This document shows, in pieces, positions 7,402 through 14,701 of a stretch of 22,389 nt of DNA. The stretch lies in IMG/VR virus record IMGVR_UViG_3300007735_000949, positions 1 through 22,389 of that record; one strand, 5' to 3'. Both the position numbers and the translations under genes were made by a program. The notes under the pieces were generated by a model. That model saw only the letters and a list, made by a program, of their open reading frames with translations. It searched no databases and had not been told where the DNA came from. The stretch's first letter is position 1, and the number at the start of each line of letters is the position of its first letter. Source of the stretch: a virus.

Positions 7402-8141
7402 AAAAATATCTGATTAATTATGCAGCAAAGGGGACTCATAATTGGGGAGTAAATTCTCCACCAAATGCAGGATATGTCATTGCACAAAAAATAAATAGTG
7501 AAACAGGAATACATGTTGCTGGATTTGATGAAGTTATAAATTTCAATAGAGATTCATTACCTACATCATTTTTTCAAACCCATAGCGAGCATTTCAAGCA
7601 CACCCGTGGTGCTGGATATTGGATATGGAAATCTTTTATTATAAAAACTCAATTGGAAAAAATAAATGATGGTGATTTATTGATGTATTCGGATTCTGGA
7701 TGTCATTTTGTCAAAAATATGAAACCAATATTTGACATTATGATTGAAAGTAAAAATAAAAATCTAGTATTTAATTTGACAAATCCAATTTGTACTGAAA
7801 AAACATGGACAAAAAGAGATTGCCTTGTTGAATTGACTATGGATACTCCAGAAATTCATTGCTCTCAACAAATAATGAGCACCTTTTTCATTTGCATTAA
7901 AAATGAATTCAATAAATGGTTCATAGATGAGTGGTATAAATATAGTTCAAATTTTCATTTAATTGCAGATGAAATCATATCTCCATCTACAAATCCAAAT
8001 TACCCTGAATTTTCAGAACATAGACACGATCAATCGATTTTTAGTTTGCTTTCTAAAAAACATGATGTATTATCAATGAACGATATAACCCAACATGGTA
8101 TGCAGGATTATTATATCGAACATTCAAGAAGAAGCAATTAA
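7398..8141 (+). CDS. putative glycosyltransferase with RGxGYWxWK and YSDSG motifs
   Basis: A 247-residue protein. ATG 7398 forms an ATGA overlap with the GT11-like stop and has AGGA just upstream; an in-frame ATG at 7377 lies deeper in the GT11-like gene and is less likely. RGAGYWIWKSF (residues 70-80) followed by GDLLMYSDSGCHF (92-104) is a pattern I know from poorly described proteins in capsule and LPS loci. The SDSG stretch takes the place of the DxD of GT-A enzymes. A late HRHDQSIFSLL (208-218) resembles the H..DQS.F..L element of those proteins. Glycosyltransferase is the likely role, but reaction and sugar are unknown. Confidence 0.6.
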   Translation: MKKYLINYAAKGTHNWGVNSPPNAGYVIAQKINSETGIHVAGFDEVINFNRDSLPTSFFQTHSEHFKHTRGAGYWIWKSFIIKTQLEKINDGDLLMYSDSGCHFVKNMKPIFDIMIESKNKNLVFNLTNPICTEKTWTKRDCLVELTMDTPEIHCSQQIMSTFFICIKNEFNKWFIDEWYKYSSNFHLIADEIISPSTNPNYPEFSEHRHDQSIFSLLSKKHDVLSMNDITQHGMQDYYIEHSRRSN

Positions 8142-8908
8142 TGCAAATACAAAAAGTTATTCACTCAAGTGATGATAAAGATTATTACTTGGATTTCTGG
8201 CCAATTGTATCCAAGATATGGAAATTAAAATTCAAAATTGAACCAGTACTGATTCATTTTGGAATCAAAGAAGTTTCAACTGAATATGGAACTGTCATTA
8301 GACCTGGTATTCTTCCAAATGTACCAATAAATGTACAATGTCAATTATCAAGATATTGGTTGCCTTTAACGGAACCAGATACCATCTGGATGACCTCCGA
8401 TATAGACATGCTTCCTATTTCTAAAAAATATTTTATCGATGCCATTTCAAGCATATCTGATGATAAATTTATTTCCATGAATCATGATATACATGAACAT
8501 CATCCAAATATAAACTATTCATGTTGCTATAATGTAGCAAAAGGATCAACCTTCATGGAGATACTAAAATCTTCCCATATATGGATCGAATTCATGAAAG
8601 GTGATTTTTGGAAAAACGACAATACAAATCACAGTCCAAATGGATTAACGGAAAAATTTCCTCATTGGTCTATTGATGAAAAATGGTCAAGTCAATTCAT
8701 AAATCAATTTGATCGTTCACGGATAGTGCATCTAGCACGCGATTGCGGCAAGCATATGTGCCGTCGAATAGATAGAGATAGATGGGAATGGAATAAAGAA
8801 TCAATCTTATCTGAATATTATTTCGATTGTCATTGCATTCGTCCTTATGCGAATCATAAACAAGAAATAGATGCAATTGTGGAGCATATTTTACATGATT
8901 CTATATGA
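8141..8908 (+). CDS. putative GT-A glycosyltransferase with SDIDMLP motif
   Basis: A 255-residue protein whose ATG shares one base with the previous stop (TAATG). CQLSRYWLPLTEPDTIW (residues 67-83) leads into MTSDIDMLPIS (84-94). This is the typical arrangement of a helix with Q..R, then a strand ending in the D-x-D metal and nucleotide-sugar site of GT-A enzymes. FPHWSIDEKWSSQFI (near 173-187) may provide the later catalytic acidic residue. The C-terminal third is rich in Cys, His and Trp. No signal peptide or transmembrane helix is visible. A sugar transferase is inferred; specificity is unknown. Confidence 0.62.
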   Translation: MQIQKVIHSSDDKDYYLDFWPIVSKIWKLKFKIEPVLIHFGIKEVSTEYGTVIRPGILPNVPINVQCQLSRYWLPLTEPDTIWMTSDIDMLPISKKYFIDAISSISDDKFISMNHDIHEHHPNINYSCCYNVAKGSTFMEILKSSHIWIEFMKGDFWKNDNTNHSPNGLTEKFPHWSIDEKWSSQFINQFDRSRIVHLARDCGKHMCRRIDRDRWEWNKESILSEYYFDCHCIRPYANHKQEIDAIVEHILHDSI

Positions 8909-9617
8909 TGATTTTATTACTGGAGATAAATTTCTTGATATTGAATTTTTTGGATGCAAATCTAAAATTGATTATATCTCCAGACTGCCTTCATCTTGTA
9001 GTCGTATATTGACCCATAATGGAGATCTTCCAGTAACCGACGATGCATTGAGATTATTCCATAATTTGACATCATGGTTTGGTCAAAATATAATGACTAT
9101 TGATTCTAGATGCATTGCATTGCCAATTGGATTGGAAAACGATTATGTCGAGGGTTCAATCGATAAGAAAAAATTATTATTTGCCTATATGCAAAAACAT
9201 CAGGTTCCTTCAAGACTTGCTTATCTGAATTGCAATACAAAAACATATAAAACAGATAGAGAAGATGCCTATAGTAAAATTAAAAATTGTACTAAAGTTA
9301 TGCATCGTACCATCTCTAATGAGCAATACTATTCTGATATACTGGATCACGATTTCATCATATGCCCACGCGGTAATGGATTGGATTGCCATAGAAACTG
9401 GGAAGTTCTCTATCTTAATAGATATCCAGTCATGAAACGATATCATGGTCTTGAACTTGTATATAAAGATCTTCCTGTGGTGTTTGTAGATGACTGGGAA
9501 GAAGTCACAGAGGATTTATTGAATAAAAAGAAAAATGAATTCTTTTCTACTACTTTTAATAAAGAAAAATTAAAATTTTCCTGGTGGAAAGATTTAATTA
9601 TTAATCAAATAATATAG
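8895..9617 (+). CDS. exostosin-like (GT47-like) glycosyltransferase
   Basis: A 240-residue protein. I place the start at ATG 8895 because GGAG (8882-8885) lies nine bases upstream; ATG 8871 is possible but sits further inside the previous gene. FIICPRGNGLDCHRNWEVLY (residues 154-173) followed by RYPVM and LPVVFVDDWEEVT (193-205) matches the C-terminal donor-binding half of exostosin-type GT-B enzymes. Their pattern is F.lcPrG.g.d..R.wE....G.iPVi....lP..... W. Length suits only part of a usual GT47 enzyme, so the N-terminal GT-B half is reduced. Exostosin domains add various sugars, so the donor is unknown. Confidence 0.72.
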   Translation: MILYDDFITGDKFLDIEFFGCKSKIDYISRLPSSCSRILTHNGDLPVTDDALRLFHNLTSWFGQNIMTIDSRCIALPIGLENDYVEGSIDKKKLLFAYMQKHQVPSRLAYLNCNTKTYKTDREDAYSKIKNCTKVMHRTISNEQYYSDILDHDFIICPRGNGLDCHRNWEVLYLNRYPVMKRYHGLELVYKDLPVVFVDDWEEVTEDLLNKKKNEFFSTTFNKEKLKFSWWKDLIINQII

Positions 9618-9626
9618 GAATATAAT

Positions 9627-10217
9627 ATGAAAACTTATATGCAAATAGGTGCAAATATTGGGACTGACGATTTTTATAATGTTTGCAATCAGGAATCAAA
9701 TAAATGTAATATTTATTTGATTGAAGCTAATTCAAAATTGATACCAACTTTAAAAAAAAACTATGAATCTTTAACTTCACGCCACACTATTCATTTCCAT
9801 GAATGTGGCATAGTTCCTGATAAAATCAAAAATTGTAATAAATTATATTTGTATGATAATAATATGGATTTAAGTTCTGTAATAAATAGAAATTCTTTTC
9901 AACAAATATCAGAAATAATAAATTTTATTCCAATAACATTTAATGATTTTTGCATTACCAATAATATAACAGAAATTGATTATCTATCAATAGATACTGA
10001 AGGATTAGATTATGAAATTCTTTTAAGTATTGATTTGAATTCAATTAATATTAAAAAAATTGTATTTGAAAAATGGAGTTATGTGAATGATGATTTGGAT
10101 GGAAAGGTCCAAACAGGAAATATTCTTATTGCTGCTATTATAGAAAAATTTAAAAATTATAATTTAAATGAATTGATAATTGATAATATGTCATCTTTTA
10201 GTTTGACACAAAAATGA
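9627..10217 (+). CDS. FkbM-family methyltransferase (second copy, divergent)
   Basis: A 196-residue protein with AGGA seven bases before its ATG. YMQIGANIGTDDF (residues 4-16) is the SAM-binding motif and YLIEANSKLIPTLKKNY (30-46) the second strand and helix with the acidic ribose ligand. IDYLSIDTEGLDYEIL (116-131) is the FkbM signature. It shares family, but not close sequence, with the FkbM gene at 5942 and lacks that protein's N-terminal extension. The likely role is O-methylation of a sugar made or transferred by the island. The gene is one of the most AT-rich here (10 G+C in the 60 bases 9841-9900 by hand count). Its stop overlaps the next gene by four bases. Confidence 0.85.
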   Translation: MKTYMQIGANIGTDDFYNVCNQESNKCNIYLIEANSKLIPTLKKNYESLTSRHTIHFHECGIVPDKIKNCNKLYLYDNNMDLSSVINRNSFQQISEIINFIPITFNDFCITNNITEIDYLSIDTEGLDYEILLSIDLNSINIKKIVFEKWSYVNDDLDGKVQTGNILIAAIIEKFKNYNLNELIIDNMSSFSLTQK

Positions 10218-10900
10218 AAACTATACTAGTATTAGTTCAATCTAGCAATCAATCACCATATGATGCAATGCTAGAAAAACAAAAAAATACATGGAATTTG
10301 ATTTCTATTGATGGAGTATCCACAATATTTTATTATGGATCACTTGATATAGAAAATAACACACTCAATGATGATGTTTTGATTTTAAAAACTTCAGATA
10401 TAAATTATAATAGAACATTTAAATTGAAACTTGCTTTAGATTTTATCTGGAATATGAAATGGGATTATGTAATTAGAACAAATTCATCTTCTTATATTGA
10501 CAAGAAACGACTATTGAATAAAATTCAAGCATTGCCTGAGAATAAATGTTTTTTTGGAAAAACAGTTGCTGATTGTATATCAGGAATTGGAATGATTTTT
10601 AGTAGAGATGTTGTGGATATTTTAAGAAAAAACATAGATTCTAGTTTAGAAAACAATAGCGATCATGATGATGTAATGGTTGCACATATACTAAAATCAA
10701 ATGGTATTCCAATTATTGGAGATGGATCATTGGTATTTTATAACCATGATTGTAATTTTACAGATTTTATTAATTCAATTTCTCTAACAGATACAGATCC
10801 ATATTGCTATAGGTGTAGACCTAATTGTGCAATAGATCAAAATAGACATAAAGATCTAGAAGCGTTTGAAAATTTATTTAATTTTTTAAAGAACACCTAA
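10214..10900 (+). CDS. GT31-like (beta-galactosyltransferase/fringe fold) protein with altered metal motif
   Basis: A 228-residue protein starting in an ATGA overlap. The plan follows GT31 enzymes: an N-terminal strand (ILVLVQSS), KLKLALDFIWNMKWDYVIRTN (residues 70-90, split here as helix then strand), ISGIGMIFSRD (122-132, the G-x-G-y-v-l-S acceptor segment), and a late acidic DHDDVMVAHIL (150-160, like the E-D-V motif). The usual DDD metal motif after VIRT is replaced by NSSSY (90-94). Phage and giant-virus relatives with RTN-S-S at this site exist to my recollection, so it may be an active variant or use another ligand. Assigned as a putative glycosyltransferase. Confidence 0.62.
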   Translation: MKTILVLVQSSNQSPYDAMLEKQKNTWNLISIDGVSTIFYYGSLDIENNTLNDDVLILKTSDINYNRTFKLKLALDFIWNMKWDYVIRTNSSSYIDKKRLLNKIQALPENKCFFGKTVADCISGIGMIFSRDVVDILRKNIDSSLENNSDHDDVMVAHILKSNGIPIIGDGSLVFYNHDCNFTDFINSISLTDTDPYCYRCRPNCAIDQNRHKDLEAFENLFNFLKNT

Positions 10901-12177
10901 TGAATTCTAATTATAATATTAAAACCGAATGCAGATGTTGCAAATCCAAGAATTTAAATGAAGTATTGGATCTCGGAGAACATCCTCTTGCAAATTCATA
11001 TCATTTTGGAACGAATGATCTTGCAAGATATCCATTAAAATTAAATGTATGCACTGATTGCTTTCATTGTCAATTAAGCATTGTTGTCAATCCAGATGAA
11101 ATGTTTAAACACTATTCATATCAAAGTGGAATTCCAAAAACATTTAACAAATATTGTGAATGGTTTAGTGAATATGTTGAAGATAATATTTCCAAAATTG
11201 GTAGTGTTCTTGATATTGCATGCAATGATGGTACTCAACTAGAAAAGTTTAAAAAAAGAGGATGGAGAACATTTGGAATCGATCCTGCAACAAACTTGAA
11301 GGAAAAATCAAAACAACATGCAGAGCAAATTATTGATGATTATTTCAATATAGATTCAATCGACAAACTCTCAATAAAACAATTTGATGCAATTACTGCG
11401 CAAAATGTATTTGCTCATTTAGATGATGTTGATCAGTTTCTACAAGATTGTAAAATTATAATGACTGATAATAGTAGATTATACATTCAAACTTCTCAAG
11501 CAAATATGATAGATGATCGTCAATTTGATACGATATATCATGAGCATTTATCATATTTCTCTGTAAGATCAATGAAGACACTTTGTGAGAGAAATAATCT
11601 TCTATTGCTTGATGTTAGTATAAATCCTATCCATGGAGAAAGTTATATTTTTGTTATTGGAAAAACAGGCAAGATAAACCAATCTGTGAATTCCATGATT
11701 GATGTGGAATCAAAAAATGGAAGATACTTGATAGAAACATATAAAATATATGCTAAAGCTGTATATGCAATAATAGAAAATGCTAATGCAATAATCAACC
11801 AATATATGAAAAATGGTTATTTGATTGTTGGATATGGTGCTGCTGCAAAAGCAAATACATTTTTAAATTTTTCAAAAATTAAACCACATTTTATCATCGA
11901 TGATACTCCAACTAAGCAAGAAAAATTGACACCAGGCACTAATTGCATGATCATGAATAGAAAATTCATAGAAAAACTAACAAATAATGTATTGTTCATA
12001 ACATTAGCATGGAATTTTCATGATGAACTGAAGAGCAATATCGAAGAATCATTGTCATATACAAAATTTGCAAAAAGATTTTCATATAAGATAATGAGAT
12101 ATTACCCAGACATCGAAGTATCCTCACTAAATATACGAAGCAATCCAAATTCTGAAGTATTGCATCATCCAGTATAA
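10900..12177 (+). CDS. TylCIII/NovU-type sugar C-methyltransferase
   Basis: A 425-residue protein with the full three-domain layout of deoxysugar C-methyltransferases. The N-terminal zinc-binding domain has Cys11, Cys14, Cys51 and Cys54 or Cys57. The central SAM domain has motif [12 protein letters not shown] (103-113). The C-terminal domain (about 300-410) is Rossmann-like, with [26 protein letters not shown] (213-221) is the conserved active-site segment of TcaB9-type enzymes. These enzymes add a methyl branch at C3 of a 4-keto-6-deoxysugar nucleotide. Gmd, which makes GDP-4-keto-6-deoxymannose, is the next gene, so that sugar is the natural candidate substrate. It shares one base with the previous stop and ends with two stop codons in tandem. 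Confidence 0.88.
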   Translation: MNSNYNIKTECRCCKSKNLNEVLDLGEHPLANSYHFGTNDLARYPLKLNVCTDCFHCQLSIVVNPDEMFKHYSYQSGIPKTFNKYCEWFSEYVEDNISKIGSVLDIACNDGTQLEKFKKRGWRTFGIDPATNLKEKSKQHAEQIIDDYFNIDSIDKLSIKQFDAITAQNVFAHLDDVDQFLQDCKIIMTDNSRLYIQTSQANMIDDRQFDTIYHEHLSYFSVRSMKTLCERNNLLLLDVSINPIHGESYIFVIGKTGKINQSVNSMIDVESKNGRYLIETYKIYAKAVYAIIENANAIINQYMKNGYLIVGYGAAAKANTFLNFSKIKPHFIIDDTPTKQEKLTPGTNCMIMNRKFIEKLTNNVLFITLAWNFHDELKSNIEESLSYTKFAKRFSYKIMRYYPDIEVSSLNIRSNPNSEVLHHPV

Positions 12178-12190
12178 TAAGGTTTATATA

Positions 12191-13231
12191 ATGAAAAAAG
12201 TGGCATTAATTACAGGCATTTCTGGTCAAGACGGATCATATCTAGTGGATCTCCTCATATCCAAGGGATATGAAGTTCATGGTATCATTCGTAGATCATC
12301 ATCTTTTAACACTGCAAGACTTGAACATCATATTCAAAATCCAGAGGTATATAACAAATCTTTCTTTTTGCATTATGGCGATCTAACTGATTATACTACA
12401 ATAGAGAAGTTGATTGCTAGATGCAATCCAGATGAGATATACAATCTTGGAGCACAGAGTCATGTTCGTGTTTCATTTGATGCTCCAGTATATACGGGAG
12501 AAACCGTAGGTATTGGAACATTGAATATGCTTGAAGCGATTCGTTCCTATGAACAAATCTCTGGTAAAAAAGTAAGGTATTATCAGGCATCCTCAAGCGA
12601 GATGTTTGGAAAGGTACAAGAGGTTCCTCAAAAGGAAACTACTCCATTCTATCCTCGTTCACCATATGGTTGCGCAAAGGTATATGCACATCATCTTACG
12701 GTGAACTATCGCGAATCGTATGGTCTGCACGCATCGTGTGGCATTTTATTCAACCATGAAAGTCCAAGACGCGGAGAGACATTCGTAACTCGTAAAATCA
12801 CCAGAGCGGTTGGTAGAATTTATCAGGGACTTCAGAAGAAACTCTATCTTGGTAATCTGGATGCTCTGCGAGACTGGGGATTTGCTGGCGATTATGTCGA
12901 GGCGATGTGGTCGATGCTACAGCAAGAAACACCAGATGATTATGTAATTGCAACTGGCAAGATGATCACAGTTCGTGAATTCTGTGAAAAGGCATTTGCA
13001 AGATATAGCATGGATTACCGCGACTATGTCGAAGTGGATGAGCGATACTACCGTCCAGCAGAAGTAGATCAACTGCTTGGAGATCCAACAAAGGCGAAGG
13101 AAAAACTTGGTTGGGAACCAAAGGTAAACATCGATGAACTCATCAATATGATGGCAGATCACGATTTTCAATTAGCAAGAAGAGATTTCGTGCTTCATGT
13201 ACATGACAACAAACTCAATCCCATTCTCTGA
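12191..13231 (+). CDS. gmd: GDP-mannose 4,6-dehydratase
   Basis: A 346-residue extended short-chain dehydrogenase converting GDP-mannose to GDP-4-keto-6-deoxymannose, the first step to GDP-fucose and related sugars. It shows NADP-binding TGISGQDG (residues 8-15), RRSSSFNT (34-41), the catalytic SSSEMFG with Ser135 and Glu137, Tyr159 and Lys163 (YGCAKVY), and the long [20 protein letters not shown] segment (184-203). Length and motifs indicate an intact enzyme. No GDP-fucose synthase (fcl/wcaG) is in the window. AAGG lies eight bases upstream. Base composition is far richer in G+C (29 of 60 at 12841-12900) than the genes before it, suggesting a different origin or stronger codon selection. Confidence 0.97.
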   Translation: MKKVALITGISGQDGSYLVDLLISKGYEVHGIIRRSSSFNTARLEHHIQNPEVYNKSFFLHYGDLTDYTTIEKLIARCNPDEIYNLGAQSHVRVSFDAPVYTGETVGIGTLNMLEAIRSYEQISGKKVRYYQASSSEMFGKVQEVPQKETTPFYPRSPYGCAKVYAHHLTVNYRESYGLHASCGILFNHESPRRGETFVTRKITRAVGRIYQGLQKKLYLGNLDALRDWGFAGDYVEAMWSMLQQETPDDYVIATGKMITVREFCEKAFARYSMDYRDYVEVDERYYRPAEVDQLLGDPTKAKEKLGWEPKVNIDELINMMADHDFQLARRDFVLHVHDNKLNPIL

Positions 13232-13239
13232 TATAAATA
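13232..13239 (+). promoter_or_regulatory. T4-type late promoter box TATAAATA before the GT2-TPR gene
   Basis: A perfect TATAAATA immediately after the gmd stop, in a 26-base gap. With T4 spacing, transcripts would start near 13245, leaving a short leader that keeps most of AAAGGA (13244-13249) before the ATG at 13258. Its intergenic position makes it more credible than copies inside genes. It implies late expression of the GT2-TPR protein, in step with virion proteins. Confidence 0.6.
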
Positions 13240-13257
13240 CAATAAAGGATCTATAAG

Positions 13258-14475
13258 ATGAAGAAAACCGTTGCCTTGTGCATGATCGTAAAGAATGAGT
13301 CTCATATCATTCATGAATGCTTGAATTCGATTTATCAGTATGTCGATTACTGGGTCATTTCCGACACAGGATCAACTGACGGTACTCAAGATATCATTAA
13401 GAAGTTCTTTGAAGAGAAGGGCATTCCTGGTGAACTTCATCAGGATGAATGGAAGAACTTCGGTCATAACCGATCATTAGCACTTCGTCATGTAGATGGC
13501 AAGGCGGATTATGCATGGATGATCGATGCCGATGATAAGGTAGAAGGATCATTCAAACTTCCAGAAAACATGGAAGCAGATGGATATGTTGTTAGAATGG
13601 GAAGAGAAGAATTCTCATGGTGGAGAACTCAGATTTTTAAGACCGAGGCAAAATGGGAATATCGTGGAGTTCTCCATGAATATCCATTCTGCACTACAAA
13701 GGAACAAGCAATTCTGACTAAAGTGGAAGGAAAATATAATATAAATGCTCGTACTCTTGGTGCAAGAAATGTCGGTATCAGTATAATTGAAAAATATACA
13801 AGAGATGCAGAACTATTGGAAAAAGCACTGATTGATGAACCAACCAATACACGATATCAGTTCTATCTTGCTCAATCATATTTTGATTCTCAACAATATG
13901 AAAAGGCAATTGAGGCATATCTGAAAAGAGCATCTATGGGTGGATGGCAGGAAGAAGTATTTTACTCTCTGTATAGAGTTGCCATATCGCGCGCAATGTT
14001 GGATAAACCATGGGCGGAAATTCAAGCATCATTTTTAGATGCATATAATTATAGACCAATTCGTGCAGAACCATTGATTCATATTGCTCAGGTTCTAAGA
14101 ACTAAATTTGATCAACCAGCGGCAGCATTTGTCTTTGCACGCATTGCTGCGGAGATTCCATATCCTCAGAATGAAATTTTGTTTGTACCCGATCATCTTT
14201 ATAAATTTGCCGCTTTAGATGAATTGGGTGCCACGGCACATTCTGCTGGTAGACCAGAATTGGGATATCTGGCATGCAAGAAATTACTTGAAGAGGGGCG
14301 TTGTCCAACTGATCAAATTGAAAGAGTTCAGAATAATTTTAATCATTATCGCATGATCATGGAAAAGATCGGTGAGCAACAAGCATTGATGCAAAAACAA
14401 ATAGAGGCACAATCAGTAGCAAAACCACAAGAAAAGATAAAAAAGTTCAAAGAGCGAAAGAAAGTTAAAAGTTGA
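13258..14475 (+). CDS. GT2 glycosyltransferase with C-terminal TPR-like domain
   Basis: A 405-residue protein. The GT2 domain shows ALCMIVKNES (residues 6-15), ISDTGSTDGT (34-43), AWMIDADDK (86-94, with DxD Asp90 and Asp92) and WEYRGVLHEYP (133-143). Helical TPR-like repeats follow (about 180-330), for example YQFYLAQSYFDSQQYEKAIE (200-219). The tail is a basic, Gln/Lys-rich probable coiled coil ending KKFKERKKVKS. This architecture is familiar in bacteria and viruses; TPR-like parts often present protein or peptide acceptors. The gene sits between the sugar island and the fibre genes with its own late promoter, so it is a good candidate for putting the first sugar on a virion protein. That role is inference. 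Confidence 0.88.
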   Translation: MKKTVALCMIVKNESHIIHECLNSIYQYVDYWVISDTGSTDGTQDIIKKFFEEKGIPGELHQDEWKNFGHNRSLALRHVDGKADYAWMIDADDKVEGSFKLPENMEADGYVVRMGREEFSWWRTQIFKTEAKWEYRGVLHEYPFCTTKEQAILTKVEGKYNINARTLGARNVGISIIEKYTRDAELLEKALIDEPTNTRYQFYLAQSYFDSQQYEKAIEAYLKRASMGGWQEEVFYSLYRVAISRAMLDKPWAEIQASFLDAYNYRPIRAEPLIHIAQVLRTKFDQPAAAFVFARIAAEIPYPQNEILFVPDHLYKFAALDELGATAHSAGRPELGYLACKKLLEEGRCPTDQIERVQNNFNHYRMIMEKIGEQQALMQKQIEAQSVAKPQEKIKKFKERKKVKS

Positions 14476-14483
14476 TATAAATA
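14476..14483 (+). promoter_or_regulatory. T4-type late promoter box TATAAATA opening the fibre module
   Basis: A perfect TATAAATA overlapping nothing but the end of the GT2-TPR stop region, 15 bases before the first fibre gene. With T4 spacing the transcript would begin near 14489, giving a leader of about 10 bases without a Shine-Dalgarno sequence. Its last base is the first base of a hairpin that includes the start codon. Confidence 0.68.
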
Positions 14484-14506
14484 ATGCTATAGACTACTAT
14501 GGCATT
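14483..14506 (+). promoter_or_regulatory. hairpin that sequesters the start codon of the first fibre gene
   Basis: AATGCTATAG (14483-14492) pairs with CTATGGCATT (14497-14506) in a 10-bp stem with one U-G pair and an ACTA loop. The start codon (14499-14501) lies within the 3' arm. A transcript from the late box upstream would start near 14489 and so lack most of the 5' arm, freeing the AUG. Read-through RNA from the sugar island would carry the whole stem. Pairing is seen directly; the switch is inferred. Confidence 0.5.
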
Positions 14507-14693
14507 TCCATCTAATCCAATTCAAGGAACCACATACGACAATAACGGTCGTATGTGGTCTTTTAATGGATATGCATGGGATAAAATACAGGTGACTGGT
14601 GGAGGTGGCATTGTTGGTAATTATGTTTCCACATTCAATGGGTTGACAGGAGATGTTGTTTTTGGTATAAATATCGATGGTGGAACTTATTAG
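14499..14693 (+). CDS. short fibre-like virion protein
   Basis: A 64-residue protein. The N-terminus (FPSNPIQGTTYDNNGRMWSF, then NGYAWDKI) is a familiar phage-fibre opening module, shared in plan with the gene at 21359. VSTFNGLTGDV (residues 42-52) is the NG-x-TG fibre motif repeated many times in the two large fibre genes downstream. It ends NIDGGTY, nearly the same as the end of the 763-residue collagen-like protein (TIDGGTY). It is so short that it looks like a head module plus a C-terminal tag, perhaps an assembly adaptor or the remnant of a longer fibre. No Shine-Dalgarno sequence is seen. It contains a strong stem-loop (14529-14559) and a late promoter box (14666-14673). Confidence 0.75.
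   Translation: MAFPSNPIQGTTYDNNGRMWSFNGYAWDKIQVTGGGGIVGNYVSTFNGLTGDVVFGINIDGGTY
14529..14559 (+). terminator. perfect 12-bp stem-loop inside the first fibre gene
   Basis: ACCACATACGAC (14529-14540) pairs perfectly with GTCGTATGTGGT (14548-14559) around AATAACG, followed by CTTTT. This has the shape of an intrinsic terminator, but it lies 30 bases into an open frame and encodes part of the conserved TTYDNNGRMW segment. It may be an attenuator or an mRNA 5' stability element; terminator activity is unproven. Confidence 0.4.
14666..14673 (+). promoter_or_regulatory. candidate late promoter box TATAAATA inside the end of the first fibre gene
   Basis: Perfect TATAAATA, encoding part of GINI. The expected start near 14679 would give a 23-base leader containing AGGAG (14692-14696) and then ATG 14702, an ideal layout for the next gene. 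Being inside a gene it could be coincidental, but the spacing supports use. Confidence 0.5.
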
Positions 14694-14701
14694 GAGAAAC
14701 T

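Noticed and set aside
7935-7942. TATAAATA inside the putative glycosyltransferase gene at 7398
   Set aside because: It lies mid-gene with no suitable downstream start or ribosome-binding site; such octamers are expected by chance in AT-rich DNA.
10223-10232. Perfect palindrome ATACTAGTAT near the start of the GT31-like gene
   Set aside because: Ten bases of AT-rich self-complementarity inside coding sequence, with no second copy; not enough to call an operator.
10432-10440. MotA-box-like TTGCTTTAG
   Set aside because: Internal to the GT31-like gene with no fitting -10 element at the required distance and no gene start after it.
3757-14475. Island as T4-type DNA glucosylation (alpha/beta-glucosyltransferase) system
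   Set aside because: The enzymes belong to GT10, GT11, GT2, GT47-like and other sugar-on-glycan families, and no hydroxymethylpyrimidine-making gene is present.
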